A stretch of 57,189 bases of DNA, taken from Chloroflexota bacterium (GTDB lineage: Bacteria; Chloroflexota; Anaerolineae; UBA1429). The DNA lies in the NCBI GenBank assembly GCA_012841405.1, contig DUUT01000040.1, forward strand, positions 1 to 57,189. Direction: 5' to 3'. Below the pieces are notes generated by a model. That model saw nothing but the letters and a program-made list of their open reading frames with translations. It searched no databases and was not told the origin of the DNA. Position numbers and translations under genes: made by a program. Shown one piece after another: positions 35,242 to 44,057 of this stretch (positions are counted from its first letter, which is position 1; every line of letters starts with the position of its first letter).

Positions 35242-35994
35242 ATGATCATACCGACTCCCCGCCTAGTGCTGCGCGAGTTCACGGTGGAGGACTGGCCAGC
35301 CGTGCTCGCGTACCAGTCTTCTCCCCAGTACCTGCGCTACTACCCGGCGGTGAGGCGCACCCCTCGGGATGCCCGCACCTTTGTGGCGCTATGCATCGCG
35401 TGGCAGCGTGCCTCACCCCGCAGCAAGTACCAGCTCGCCATCACGTTGCGTGATGACGGGCGCCTCATCGGGAACGTCGGTATACGCAAGCCCAGCCCTG
35501 AGGCCACGGTGGCAGAGCTGGGCTACGAGCTGGCCCCCGCGCAGTGGGGCCAGAGCTATGCCACCGAGGCGGCGTCGGCCATGCTGCGCTTCGCCTTTGA
35601 GCACCTGGCCCTCCGCCGCGTGCACGCGCACTGCATCGCCGAGAATGTGGCCTCAGCGCGCGTGCTCAAGAGGATCGGCATGCGGTTCGAGGGGCGCCTG
35701 CGCGAAGACCAGTGGTTCAAGGGGCGCTGGTGGGATACGCTGCTCTATGGCATCCTCGATCGCGAGTGGCGCGCGCTTCCAGAGGGGGACACGGCTCAGG
35801 GAGGGTGCGCTGGTTCGGCTGATGGGGCGCCAATCGGCGCGGATTCCGGTTCCTCGGCCCAGTGTCGTGCAACGCGCTTTGCCGCGCACCGGCGGCCGTC
35901 GGCGCGGATGACCTGGAACAGGAGGAGATGCGATGGCGGAACGACCGACCCTCGAGACGCCGCGGTTGGTCCTGCGGCCCTTTGTCCTCGGTGA
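35242..35994 (+). CDS. GNAT N-acetyltransferase (RimJ/RimL type) with extended C-terminus
   Basis: 250 residues. It begins IIPTPRLVLREFTVEDW and has the acetyl-CoA region ELGYELAPAQWGQSYATEAA and the late motif AENVASARVLKRIGMRFEG, as in protein or small-molecule acetyltransferases of the RimJ family. The normal fold ends near WDTLLYGILDREW (about residue 178). The remaining ~70 residues are low complexity and overlap the next gene by 62 nt, as if the original stop has been lost. The ATG is placed by the promoter and by GAGGTGG upstream. Confidence 0.82.
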   Translation: MIIPTPRLVLREFTVEDWPAVLAYQSSPQYLRYYPAVRRTPRDARTFVALCIAWQRASPRSKYQLAITLRDDGRLIGNVGIRKPSPEATVAELGYELAPAQWGQSYATEAASAMLRFAFEHLALRRVHAHCIAENVASARVLKRIGMRFEGRLREDQWFKGRWWDTLLYGILDREWRALPEGDTAQGGCAGSADGAPIGADSGSSAQCRATRFAAHRRPSARMTWNRRRCDGGTTDPRDAAVGPAALCPR

Positions 35995-36496
35995 CGCCCG
36001 CGACGTTCAGCGCTTTGCGGGGGCGCGGGAGGTGGCCGCCACGACGCTGGCCATCCCCCACCCTTACGAGGACGGCATGGCGGAGGAATGGATCAGCACG
36101 CACCAAGCGGCGTTCGATGCCGGCACGATGGTCACCCTCGCGGTGACGTTGAAGGCGGGGGGTGCCCTCCTTGGCGTCATCGATCTGCACATCGAGCCGG
36201 CCCACCAGCGCGCCGAGATGGGCTACTGGATCGCCGTACCCTACTGGAATCAGGGTTACTGCACCGAGGCGGCGTGCGCCATGCTGCACTACGGCTTTGT
36301 GGAGCGCGGGCTACACCGCATCGGCGCCACCCACTTTGGCAGCAACCCGGCGTCGGGGCGCGTGATGCAAAAGATCGGCATGGTGTACGAGGGACGCCTG
36401 CGCGATTTCATCGTCAAGTGGGGGCGGTTCGAGGACCTCGTGCACTATGGCCTGCTGCGCGACCAGTGGGCGGCCCGCCAAACAGCGAGTCCCTGA
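35933..36496 (+). CDS. GNAT N-acetyltransferase (RimJ/RimL type)
   Basis: 187 residues of the same family as the preceding gene: TLETPRLVLRPFVLGD, AEMGYWIAVPYWNQGYCTEAA and NPASGRVMQKIGMVYEGRL. The ATG at 35933 has AGGAGG upstream. Tandem arrangement suggests duplication followed by divergence. A stem-loop (CCGGGGG/CCCCCGG, 36530-36555) follows it. Confidence 0.88.
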   Translation: MAERPTLETPRLVLRPFVLGDARDVQRFAGAREVAATTLAIPHPYEDGMAEEWISTHQAAFDAGTMVTLAVTLKAGGALLGVIDLHIEPAHQRAEMGYWIAVPYWNQGYCTEAACAMLHYGFVERGLHRIGATHFGSNPASGRVMQKIGMVYEGRLRDFIVKWGRFEDLVHYGLLRDQWAARQTASP

Positions 36497-36529
36497 AGGG
36501 ATGGCCGTATCGCCCGTCGAGTATAGACC

Positions 36530-36555
36530 CCGGGGGAACTCCTCTGCGCCCCCGG
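36530..36555 (+). terminator. Stem-loop after the GNAT pair
   Basis: CCGGGGG (36530-36536) pairs with CCCCCGG (36549-36555) over a 12-nt loop. No U-tract. Confidence 0.4.
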
Positions 36556-36596
36556 CGTTCTCCGCGCGGCAGACGCTCGGGCGCCGGCAACGGCGC

Positions 36597-36624
36597 TTGA
36601 CGGGGCGTGACCAGATGCGATAAT
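36597..36624 (+). promoter_or_regulatory. Promoter of the UxuA-like gene
   Basis: TTGACG (36597-36602), 16-nt spacer, GATAAT (36619-36624). It gives a leader of about 50 nt before the ATG at 36680. Confidence 0.6.
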
Positions 36625-36679
36625 AGCCAGGGCTGCCACCGGGGCACCCACATCACGACGCATGAGAAAGGAAGAGCGC

Positions 36680-37756
36680 ATGGCAAGCCAGACGAGCCCG
36701 GTGACGACGGAACGGAACATTCCCCTGCGTGCTGTGCCGGGGTACTTTGCCTCCAAGCCCGGCATCCAGGTGGCCACGCAAGTGCCCGCCACCGCCAGCG
36801 ACGAGGACCTGCAGTTCATCCAGCAGCTCGGCGTCGAGTGGGTGATGACCGGCCTGGAGCGCGACGAGGACCACTCCTACGATACCTACATGCGGCTGCG
36901 CGAGCGCTTCGAGTCCTTCGGCCTGCACATCTACCGCCTGGCCAGCCACTCGCTGCACAACATGGAGGAGGTCACCCTCAACCTCCCCGGCCGCGACGCC
37001 AAGATCGCCGCCTACCTGAACTACATCCGCACCCTGGGCCAGGCGGGCATCCACTACGCCACCTACGCCCACATGGGCAACGGCATCTGGACCACCGGCC
37101 GCGGCACGATGCGCGGCGGCGTCGAGGCCCGCGCCTTTGACCTCTCCCAGGCCACGGTCGGCTACTGGAACAAGAAAGAGTTCCACGGCCCGCTCACCCA
37201 CGGCCGCGAGTACTCGGAGGACGAGCTGTGGGACAACTACAGCTACTTCATCCAACAGGTCGTCCCCGTGGCGGAGGAGGCGGGGGTGTACATCGGCATC
37301 CACCCCGACGACCCGCCGGTGTACCCGCTGGGCGGCGTGCCGCGCTGCATCTTTGGCACCTTTGAGGGCTACAAGCGGGCGCTCGAGATCGCCGACAGCG
37401 CCCACATCGGCATGTGTCTGTGCGTGGGCTGCTGGCTGGAGGGCGGCGAGGGCATGGGCAAGGACGTAGTGGAGACGATCCGCTACTTTGGCGGCATCGG
37501 CAAGCTCTTCAAGGTGCACTTCCGCAACGTCAGCCAGCCCATGCCCGCGCCGTGGGTGGAGACCTTTATGGACGACGGCTACTACGACATGCACCAGGTG
37601 ATGCGCGCGCTGCGCGAGGTGCGCTTCGACGGCGCCATCATCTCCGACCACCTGCCGGCGATGATCGGCGGGCGCCGCGCCGCCGAGGCCTTCTCGGTGG
37701 GCTACCAGAAGGCGCTCGTGCAGGCGGTGAACAACGAGTTCGGCGGCCCCTGCTAG
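36680..37756 (+). CDS. Mannonate dehydratase (UxuA) family protein
   Basis: 358 residues with a TIM-barrel sugar isomerase/dehydratase fold. The family signatures are YIGIHPDDPP, GGVPRCIF, the Cys-containing LCVGCW, VHFRNVSQ and ISDHLPAM. UxuA dehydrates mannonate in hexuronate breakdown. No uxaC or uxuB is near, so the exact sugar acid is unproven. The ATG at 36680 has AAGGAAGAG upstream; an ATG at 36662 in frame is less well placed. Another acid-sugar type operon lies at 10219-12586, which hints at a sugar-acid lifestyle. Confidence 0.83.
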   Translation: MASQTSPVTTERNIPLRAVPGYFASKPGIQVATQVPATASDEDLQFIQQLGVEWVMTGLERDEDHSYDTYMRLRERFESFGLHIYRLASHSLHNMEEVTLNLPGRDAKIAAYLNYIRTLGQAGIHYATYAHMGNGIWTTGRGTMRGGVEARAFDLSQATVGYWNKKEFHGPLTHGREYSEDELWDNYSYFIQQVVPVAEEAGVYIGIHPDDPPVYPLGGVPRCIFGTFEGYKRALEIADSAHIGMCLCVGCWLEGGEGMGKDVVETIRYFGGIGKLFKVHFRNVSQPMPAPWVETFMDDGYYDMHQVMRALREVRFDGAIISDHLPAMIGGRRAAEAFSVGYQKALVQAVNNEFGGPC

Positions 37757-37929
37757 CCTGAGGACGCTGCGACTCTGCGGACCGCCATTCGGGGCCGGGC
37801 GCCAACCCTTCGAGCGTGCACCCGGCCCCACAGTGCAGCGCCATGCGGCGCGACGACGTGCGCCGCTCCCCCCGATGCGGGGCTCCCACCTGCCAACCCT
37901 GATCACTACCCCCTGACGAGGACGACCAC

Positions 37930-39219
37930 GTGGCGGATACGCCGGATCCACGCGACGAACGACGCCCACCGAGCGGGCGTGAGCCCGCTCGCCGCCCCCA
38001 CCCGATCGACCCCGATGCGACGCGTCCCTGGGTGCCACTCGTACTGGCGGCGCTAGCCGTTACCTGCGCGCTCGCGCTGATGGGGCGCGAGGTGTGGCGC
38101 GCGTTCCACGGGCCCCGCCACGAGGCCGCCGTCACCGCGACGGCGGTTTCCCCGCCTACTCTGGCCACGCCGCACGCGGGGACACCCGCCGCCACGCCGG
38201 AGGAGGCGCCACCGCCCCCGGGCGCACCGACGCCGGGGGAGATGCCCACCGAGGCACCGCGCCCCACGCCCACGCTGCCCTGGCCCGCACCTCTGCCAGG
38301 GCCGGGGCGCAGCAAGCTCGGCATCCACGTGCAGTGGAACAACTCGCCCGAGATCATGGAGTTCATCCGCCGTATGAAGCCCTCCGTCGTCAAGGCGGTG
38401 GGCGACAAGGGCTTCCTCGCCGAGGTCAAGGCCGTGTCGCCCCAGACGATCACCATCGCCCGGAACGACGACGAGCAGCTCGTCGCGGAGGGCGATCCCG
38501 TCGCCGCGGCGCGCGCCTACGTGGCCGCGCATCTCGACGAGTACCGGCGGCATCCGGCGGTGGACTACTGGGAGGGGTATAACGAGCCGATCGTGGGCGC
38601 GGACATGGCCTGGTTCGCCGCCTTTGAGGCGGAGCGCGCCCGCGCCATGGCCGAGCACGGGCTGCGGGTGGCCATTGGATCGTTCTCCACCGGTGTCCCC
38701 GAATGGGACGAGTTCATCGCCTTTCTCCCCGCCGTGCGCGAGGCTCAGGCCCACGGCGGCATCCTGGCCCTCCACGAGTACGACGCCCCCGTGATGGATC
38801 GCTACGTGGGCGTCGCCCTCCCCGGGCGACCACCAGCCGGCCATCGCGGCTGCCTGACGCTGCGTTACCGCTGGTGGTATGAGGAGTTGCTGGTGCCGGA
38901 GGGGATCGCCATCCCCTTGGTCGTCTCAGAGGCGGGGGTAGACGGCGCCGTGGCCGACCGTCCGGGCCCGGCGGGCCGGGGGTGGCAGGATTTCGGCACC
39001 TACTGGCGCGAGAACGGCCTCGGCGAGGATGCCATCACCGTCTACCTGCAGCAGCTGGCCTGGTACGATGCCGAGCTCCAGCGCGACGACTATGTGCTGG
39101 GCTTTGCCGTCTTTACGGCCGGCGCCATGAACGACGACTGGAGAACGTACGACATCACGGGCATCCTCCGCCATCTGGCCACCTACATTCTGGCACCCCA
39201 GGGTGCGGCCCGGACGTAG
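37930..39219 (+). CDS. Membrane-anchored glycoside-hydrolase-like protein
   Basis: 429 residues. A Pro/Arg-rich cytoplasmic start, one transmembrane helix (VPLVLAALAVTCALALMG, about 36-53) and a Pro/Thr stalk to about residue 130 precede a TIM-barrel-like domain starting KLGIHVQWNNSPEIMEFI. YWEGYNEP (Asn-Glu-Pro, acid/base Glu) and PLVVSEAGVDG (second Glu) match clan-A glycosidases. It is probably displayed outside the cell; the substrate and GH family are not assigned. GTG at 37930 has CGAGGACG upstream. Confidence 0.75.
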   Translation: MADTPDPRDERRPPSGREPARRPHPIDPDATRPWVPLVLAALAVTCALALMGREVWRAFHGPRHEAAVTATAVSPPTLATPHAGTPAATPEEAPPPPGAPTPGEMPTEAPRPTPTLPWPAPLPGPGRSKLGIHVQWNNSPEIMEFIRRMKPSVVKAVGDKGFLAEVKAVSPQTITIARNDDEQLVAEGDPVAAARAYVAAHLDEYRRHPAVDYWEGYNEPIVGADMAWFAAFEAERARAMAEHGLRVAIGSFSTGVPEWDEFIAFLPAVREAQAHGGILALHEYDAPVMDRYVGVALPGRPPAGHRGCLTLRYRWWYEELLVPEGIAIPLVVSEAGVDGAVADRPGPAGRGWQDFGTYWRENGLGEDAITVYLQQLAWYDAELQRDDYVLGFAVFTAGAMNDDWRTYDITGILRHLATYILAPQGAART

Positions 39220-39260
39220 CCCAATAGCACGCAGCGCCCAGCAGACGGGCCGCTACCGGT

Positions 39261-39275
39261 CGCCCCTTTGGGGCG
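39261..39275. terminator. Bidirectional hairpin between convergent genes
   Basis: CGCCCC TTT GGGGCG forms a tight 6-bp stem between the glycosidase-like gene and the LysM gene, whose 3' ends face each other. Confidence 0.45.
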
Positions 39276-39313
39276 CCATGGCCCTCCGGGTCAGCGTCGG
39301 GAGGTCGCCGGTG

Positions 39314-41212
39314 CTACTGCCAGGCAAAGTGATAGATCTCGCTGCTGGGGCTGATGGCCACGCCGGTTTGGGCGCCGAGCGGGCGCCGCATGACGTTCAC
39401 CTGCCACCGATAAGCGTGCGAGGTCCCCTCCGCCGGATGGAGATCCCCGGGCAGGCGCCACGAGGTCGCCTTGGTCCAGGCGATCACCGGCTCGGCATCC
39501 CCCTCAGAGCGCCACAGGCGCACCACGTACCACTCATCCTCCGCGAGGATGCCCACTGAGGTCCAGTTCATCAGCACGTTGACGCCCCGCCCATCAAAGG
39601 TGGCCCCCCCCACGGGCGCGAGGAGCCGGGGCCGGGAATAGACAAACCCCGGTATGCGCGTCGCCGTTGCGGTCGGCGACAAGGTAGCCGACGGCGTCGG
39701 CGAGAGGGTCGCCGTCGCGGTGGCCGCCGGCGTGGCGGTGACGCTCGTATCGGGGATGATGAGCTCCTGCCCGATGCGGAGCAGGCTGTTCACACTGATG
39801 CCGTTCGCCGCGGCGATGCGCTCTGCCGCCACATCGTACTTGACGGCAATCGAACCCAGCGTATCGCCCTGCGCCACGACGTGGATGATCTGCGCCGGAG
39901 CCGGCGTCTCCGTGGCCTCGGGGACGGGATCCTCCGAGGCGGGCGCCTCCGTAGGCGCCTCCTCCGGCGGGGCCGGCGCGCTCGTCGCCGTGGGCGCCGG
40001 GGTCTCGGTCGGTGGCGGCGTCGCGGTGGCCTCGGGCGCACCAACATAGCGGCCGGGGATGACGAGCTCCTGCCCAACGCTGAGCAGGCTGTTGACGCTG
40101 ATGCCGTTCGCCGCGGCGATCTCTTGCGTACTCACATCATACTCGACGGCGATGGCCCCAAGAGTCTCGCCGCTCGCCACGACGTGCACCAGCGGGGCAC
40201 CGGACGGCGTGCTCGTCGCCGCGACGGTCGCCGTCGCCTCCGGCTCGTCCTCGTCCTGCGGCACCGGGATGATCAGCTCCTGGCCGATACTCAGGACAGC
40301 ATTCGCGCTCAGCCCGTTGGCTGCGACGAGCTCGGCAGTGGTCAGCCCGTTGGCGTAGGCGATCCCAGAGAGCGTATCCCCCGCCTCGACGACGTACGTC
40401 GAGGCCTCGGTGCGCCGCGTGGGCGTGGGGGCTGGGGTATCCGTGGGGGGAGGCGTCGCCGTCGGTGCCTCGGTCGGCACCGGAGTATCGGTAGGCCCGG
40501 GGGGCTCGGTAGGAGCGGGCGTCGCCTCAGCGGTAGGTGTCGCCGGCTCGGCCTCCTCGCCCTCCTCCACCTGGGGCGTGGGGATGATGAGCTCCTGTCC
40601 CACCCGCAGCAAGGCCTGCAGGCTGAGCCCGTTGGCGGCCATCAGGTCGGCGGTGGTCACGCCAAACCGTGCGGCGATCTCGGAGGCGGTATCCCCCGCC
40701 ACCACCGTGTAGGTGGGGGGCCGCGTCGGCGTCGGCGTGACGGGCGTCGGCGCGGGTGTACGAGTCGGCGGGATGGTGAGCGCCATGGCCACCGCCTCCG
40801 TCGGGGTCACCCACGTCGCTGCCGTGGCGGGACGGTCCAGGGTGGGGCGGCGCGTGGGCGTTGCCGTCGCCGTGGGAAGCAAGGCGATGTTGGGGCTCGG
40901 CAGATCTTGGGGCGTCAGCTTTTCCCAGGGGCGAATCAGGAGCACTGCCAGGGCAAAGGCGACGATAGCCACGGCCCCGGCGGGGCGGGCCCAGTACGCC
41001 AACGTCTCCCGGGGGCCCGCCTGGAGGCGTTGCGCGCCACAGATGGGACACTCGTCGGCTCCCGGAGCCATGCGCGCCCCGCACTCGGGGCAGTGTTCGG
41101 ACAGGCGCCCGCGGGCCAGCTCTTGCCCGCAATTTGGGCACACCGTGGCATCCCACGGTAACCGCGTGCTGCACTCGGGACACCGCTGCGTGTTTCGCGA
41201 TCGAATCATCAT
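39314..41212 (-). CDS. Zinc-ribbon / transmembrane / four-LysM protein
   Basis: 632 residues. The N-terminus has two zinc ribbons (CPECSTRLPWDATVCPNC, then CPECGARMAPGADECPIC). A transmembrane helix (AVAIVAFALAVLLI, about 80-95) follows. Outside it are Thr/Pro stalks alternating with four LysM domains, recognisable by YTVVAGDTASEIAARFGV, YVVEAGDTLSGIAYANG, HVVASGETLGAIAVEYDV and HVVAQGDTLGSIAVKYDV. A C-terminal domain (about 545-632) has an Ig/FN3-like look (WYVVRLWRSEGD, YRWQVNV). LysM binds cell-wall glycans, so the zinc ribbons face the cytoplasm while the LysM array contacts the wall. No strong ribosome site is seen; ATG 41212 or 41209 is placed just before the first ribbon. Confidence 0.85.
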   Translation of the reverse strand: MMIRSRNTQRCPECSTRLPWDATVCPNCGQELARGRLSEHCPECGARMAPGADECPICGAQRLQAGPRETLAYWARPAGAVAIVAFALAVLLIRPWEKLTPQDLPSPNIALLPTATATPTRRPTLDRPATAATWVTPTEAVAMALTIPPTRTPAPTPVTPTPTRPPTYTVVAGDTASEIAARFGVTTADLMAANGLSLQALLRVGQELIIPTPQVEEGEEAEPATPTAEATPAPTEPPGPTDTPVPTEAPTATPPPTDTPAPTPTRRTEASTYVVEAGDTLSGIAYANGLTTAELVAANGLSANAVLSIGQELIIPVPQDEDEPEATATVAATSTPSGAPLVHVVASGETLGAIAVEYDVSTQEIAAANGISVNSLLSVGQELVIPGRYVGAPEATATPPPTETPAPTATSAPAPPEEAPTEAPASEDPVPEATETPAPAQIIHVVAQGDTLGSIAVKYDVAAERIAAANGISVNSLLRIGQELIIPDTSVTATPAATATATLSPTPSATLSPTATATRIPGFVYSRPRLLAPVGGATFDGRGVNVLMNWTSVGILAEDEWYVVRLWRSEGDAEPVIAWTKATSWRLPGDLHPAEGTSHAYRWQVNVMRRPLGAQTGVAISPSSEIYHFAWQ

Positions 41213-41304
41213 GAGGGATGTGTGCACCAGGTTGCACAAAGGGCGGGCGAAAGGCGGAGAGCTCCACCCACCGCTTGCTTATTGGTTTGCCAAGCTCACT
41301 GGCG

Positions 41305-41440
41305 CTAGGGCGTGCGGGAACAACGCACGCGACATCGATGTCGCCCCGAGCGTGAGCAAGGGGCCTTGACGCGGATCGACGAGGTTCCCCGCGCGCTGCG
41401 CTCCGAATGACGCGTTGACCCTTTTTTAGACACGCCCTCG
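41305..41440. mobile_element. MITE-like palindromic repeat, copy 2 (degenerate)
   Basis: Left end CTAGGGCGTGCGG at 41305 and right end AGACACGCCCTCG (41428-41440) match the terminal repeats of the copies at 31186 and 53298, with the last CTAG mutated to CTCG. The interior keeps ATGTCGCCCCGAGCGT. It lies in the gap upstream of the LysM gene. Nothing else is seen between 41213 and 41714 except weak unsupported frames. Confidence 0.65.
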
Positions 41441-41714
41441 CCTCCAGAGGCTGTTTGCCCTGAGCATCATGCGCTGAGCTCCGCGCAGGTCATCACGCTT
41501 GGCACCGTCAATGGCACCGCATGGCGTATCGACCCTGCGTGGTCGTAGCCCCATCCGCAGCCACGCTCGGAGCGCGAGGTCTCACCGCCCTCCCAGGCGT
41601 ATTGCGCCCCCATTCTACGCACTTTTGGCAGGATTTCCAGTTACCGGATGCGGCGACACGTACGTGGCCGGATGGTCCTCACGACGCTCCCCTGGCGGGT
41701 GGGCGTCCCCCCTC

Positions 41715-42386
41715 CTACCGCTCCACGCGCGGATCGACCCCGTCCCGGGGGATGAGGTGATGTTGCAGCGCCAGGGCCAACGCCTCCGTGCGGTTGGCCG
41801 CCCCCAGTTTGGAGAGGAGATGGCTTACGTAGATGCGTACCGTGCCCGGGCTGAGGAACAATCTCTCGGCGATCTGCCGGTTCGTCAGACCCTTTGCGAT
41901 GAGCGTGAGGACCTGCTGCTCTCGGACACTGAGATCGTGCCCCAGGGGGGGCGGCGAGGCAGCCGCTCGAATCACGATATGCGCCACCGCCGAGTCCAGG
42001 GTGCCGCGGCCACGATGTGCGTCGCGAATCGCAGCGGCCAGCCGGTCCGAGCCCACGTCCTTGAGCAGATAGGCGATGGCGCCCGCCTCCAAGGCATCGC
42101 GGACGAGGTGCTCATCGAGGTAGCCGGTGAGCGCGATGACCTGGATGGTGGGGTGGGCCCGGCGGATACGCCGCGTCGCCGCCGCGCCATCCATGCCCGG
42201 CATGACCAAATCCATCAGCACGACATCCGGCTCCACCGCGTCACACAGCGCGATGGCCTCCCGGCCGTCCTCCGCTTCGGCAACCACCTCCAGATCCGGG
42301 GAACCGGCCAGGAATTGGCGCAGCCCGAGCCTGACGATGGCGTGATCGTCGACGATCATCAGGCGGATGGGGGATATCTCACTCAT
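41715..42386 (-). CDS. NarL/FixJ-type response regulator
   Basis: 223 residues. The receiver has IVDDHAIVR, phospho-acceptor Asp in VVLMDLVMPGMDG and Lys in AYLLKDVGSD. The C-terminal LuxR HTH is LSVREQQVLTLIAKGLTNRQIAERLFLSPGTVRIYVSH (split across the recognition helix). The ATG at 42386 has AGGAG upstream. No histidine kinase is adjacent. A 10-bp inverted repeat lies 31 nt upstream of the ATG. Confidence 0.93.
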   Translation of the reverse strand: MSEISPIRLMIVDDHAIVRLGLRQFLAGSPDLEVVAEAEDGREAIALCDAVEPDVVLMDLVMPGMDGAAATRRIRRAHPTIQVIALTGYLDEHLVRDALEAGAIAYLLKDVGSDRLAAAIRDAHRGRGTLDSAVAHIVIRAAASPPPLGHDLSVREQQVLTLIAKGLTNRQIAERLFLSPGTVRIYVSHLLSKLGAANRTEALALALQHHLIPRDGVDPRVER

Positions 42387-42416
42387 CGCGGCTCCTATCA
42401 TGCCACCGTTCGATGC

Positions 42417-42441
42417 CACCAGGTGGTGCCACCACCTGGTG
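42417..42441. promoter_or_regulatory. Inverted repeat upstream of the response regulator
   Basis: CACCAGGTGG (42417-42426) and CCACCTGGTG (42432-42441) form a perfect 10-bp palindrome with a 5-nt centre. It is a candidate operator, possibly for autoregulation. The remaining 400 bases to 42853 hold no gene that I can support. Confidence 0.45.
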
Positions 42442-42844
42442 ACGTCGTTTCCGCACCAGTGGGGCCGTCAGGGCCAGGGGCAACGATCGGGAGAGCGTGT
42501 CACTGAGGATGGGCACGAACCCGATGGGGGCCACGGCAAAGGCACCGGTGGCGAGGGGCTTGACGTCCGGGCCGGGGCGGAGCAGGTCGACGCAGAGAGC
42601 GCGAGGTTGCCTGGATCGTGGCTCCAGAACGGGCGGGGGGGATGCGCAAGATCGGGCCACGTGGCCGCGTCCGACGGATACGATCGGCCGCGCCGCTACG
42701 CTCGCCTGGAAGCCCCCGGGCCTCCGAGCGCCACAGAAGGGGAGGTTGACGCCACGCAACAAGGGCGTGCGCGACCGCGTACTCTGAGTATGCAACGTTC
42801 GCGGCGGCCTGCGCAACCCCCTGGAAAGGAGGGCATGCGTCTCC

Positions 42845-42857
42845 AGACGCGCCCTAG
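42845..42857. repeat. Possible solitary MITE terminus
   Basis: AGACGCGCCCTAG matches the right terminal repeat AGACACGCCCTAG at 12 of 13 positions. No left end or related interior is found within 138 bp. As with the other copies, the CTAG overlaps a stop codon, here that of the membrane protein at 42854. Confidence 0.4.
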
Positions 42858-43495
42858 AGGATGGGGCCCCTCAGCACATTGAGCAGGCCCACGATAAGAA
42901 AGATGATGGCGATCAACTGGACTGCTAGCCGTACCTGCGCCTTGTAGAACATGCGCGACAGCGCCACAAAGAACAGCGCCGAGGCCAGGAACAGCGTGTT
43001 GCGGTTATAGTAGGCGACATTGTTCGAGGCGGTTTGGGCCTCCAGTTGCAGCCTGGCGGCCTCATCGCGCAGTGCGGCCGCCTCCTGGGTGCGCGCGGGG
43101 GCGTACTCGGGCAGGGCGAACGGGGACGATGCCGCCTCGGGGTTCTCCAGCGGGTCCGACGCAACCCACGCTTCGAATGCGGGCCTGAACTCGTCACGAA
43201 AGCGTTCGCGGTAGAATTCGGCCGCCCGCTGATCGCCGGCGCTAAAGGCCTGCACCCAATTGGTGAACGTCACCACGTCGATCAGGATGGCCTGTCCGCC
43301 CAGCGACGATAGGCGGGCGCTTTCCAGCAACACGACGGTCGCCGCGCTGCCCGCGGCAATCTGGTCGCGCGACCATTGTGCGGCCTGATAGGTGCTCCAC
43401 GTCGTCATCAGGCTGGCGATAGATAGCACCACCGCTGCGACGATCTCTAGCCACGGTGACTGCCTCTCGGGCGGTGCAGCCGACGGCACCGGCAT
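42854..43495 (-). CDS. Conserved hypothetical membrane protein (DUF4337-like)
   Basis: 213 residues. An N-terminal helix (WLEIVAAVVLSIASLMTTWSTY) precedes a Trp/Gln-rich segment (YQAAQWSRDQIAAGSA). A soluble, Glu-rich middle follows (about 80-150). Two C-terminal helices close the protein (FLASALFFVALSRMF and LAVQLIAIIFLIVGLLNVL). The layout resembles DUF4337 proteins of unknown function. The ATG at 43495 has GGAGGGG upstream. The stop codon lies in a MITE-like end. Confidence 0.7.
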   Translation of the reverse strand: MPVPSAAPPERQSPWLEIVAAVVLSIASLMTTWSTYQAAQWSRDQIAAGSAATVVLLESARLSSLGGQAILIDVVTFTNWVQAFSAGDQRAAEFYRERFRDEFRPAFEAWVASDPLENPEAASSPFALPEYAPARTQEAAALRDEAARLQLEAQTASNNVAYYNRNTLFLASALFFVALSRMFYKAQVRLAVQLIAIIFLIVGLLNVLRGPIL

Positions 43496-43678
43496 CCTCT
43501 CTGCCCCTCCAGCGCCCTCTTGCGCCCCCAGCCCGCACAGGAACGCGGGCGAAAACCCTCGATGGCATCCCCCCCGTCCCGCCGCACGACGCCCCGCTCC
43601 GATCGTAGCCGCGAACGACGCCCCCGCGATGACCGGGGATCACGCGCAACGCCCGGCAGGGGTGTGCCCCTTGAGCAT

Positions 43679-43710
43679 ATGACAAAAAGCCCAAGGGGTG
43701 GTATTGTCAT
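43679..43710. promoter_or_regulatory. Inverted repeat in the gap before the MFS gene
   Basis: ATGACAA (43679-43685) and TTGTCAT (43704-43710) are 7-bp arms 18 nt apart. The 562-base gap 43496-44057 otherwise holds a TTGACA (43836-43841) without a clear -10 and a single consensus DnaA box (TTATCCACA, 43850-43858); no gene is supported there. Confidence 0.3.
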
Positions 43711-44057
43711 CGGTTAATCATCAGGATTGACGATTGGTAGGGCCCGGCTGGTCGCGCATCACGGCCAGGGGGTTGGCGCGCAGCGCCCGCCGAGAAAGCG
43801 CCATCCGCTCTATGCCAAAGATCAGCCCCTCAAAGTTGACAGATGGTAGTTATCCACACCCCGTTCTTCCGGTATCCTCAGGATGTGTCGAGGTGTGCCC
43901 CATGACGGCCGATCGCTGTGCAGCCGTTGCGTTCATGGCCTGTCTTTCGGTGGGGTGTGTCCGGGTGCGACGCGTGGGCGGGTGCAGGCAACGTCGGCCC
44001 AGCACGAGAGGTGACCCCAGTGGTACCGAGGCTCGACTACGGTGAGGAGGAACGGCT

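Noticed and set aside
39654-41161. Repetitive forward frames and repeats opposite the LysM gene, at first sight array-like
   Set aside because: The repetition reflects LysM domains and Thr/Pro stalks on the minus strand; there are no regular direct repeats with spacers, so it is not CRISPR.
42379-42816. Minus-strand 145-residue frame upstream of the response regulator, possibly a kinase remnant
   Set aside because: No kinase motif, no ribosome site, and its 3' end overlaps the regulator start; composition looks non-coding.
43850-43858. Consensus DnaA box TTATCCACA as part of a replication origin
   Set aside because: Only one box is seen, with no AT-rich region and no dnaA/dnaN nearby.
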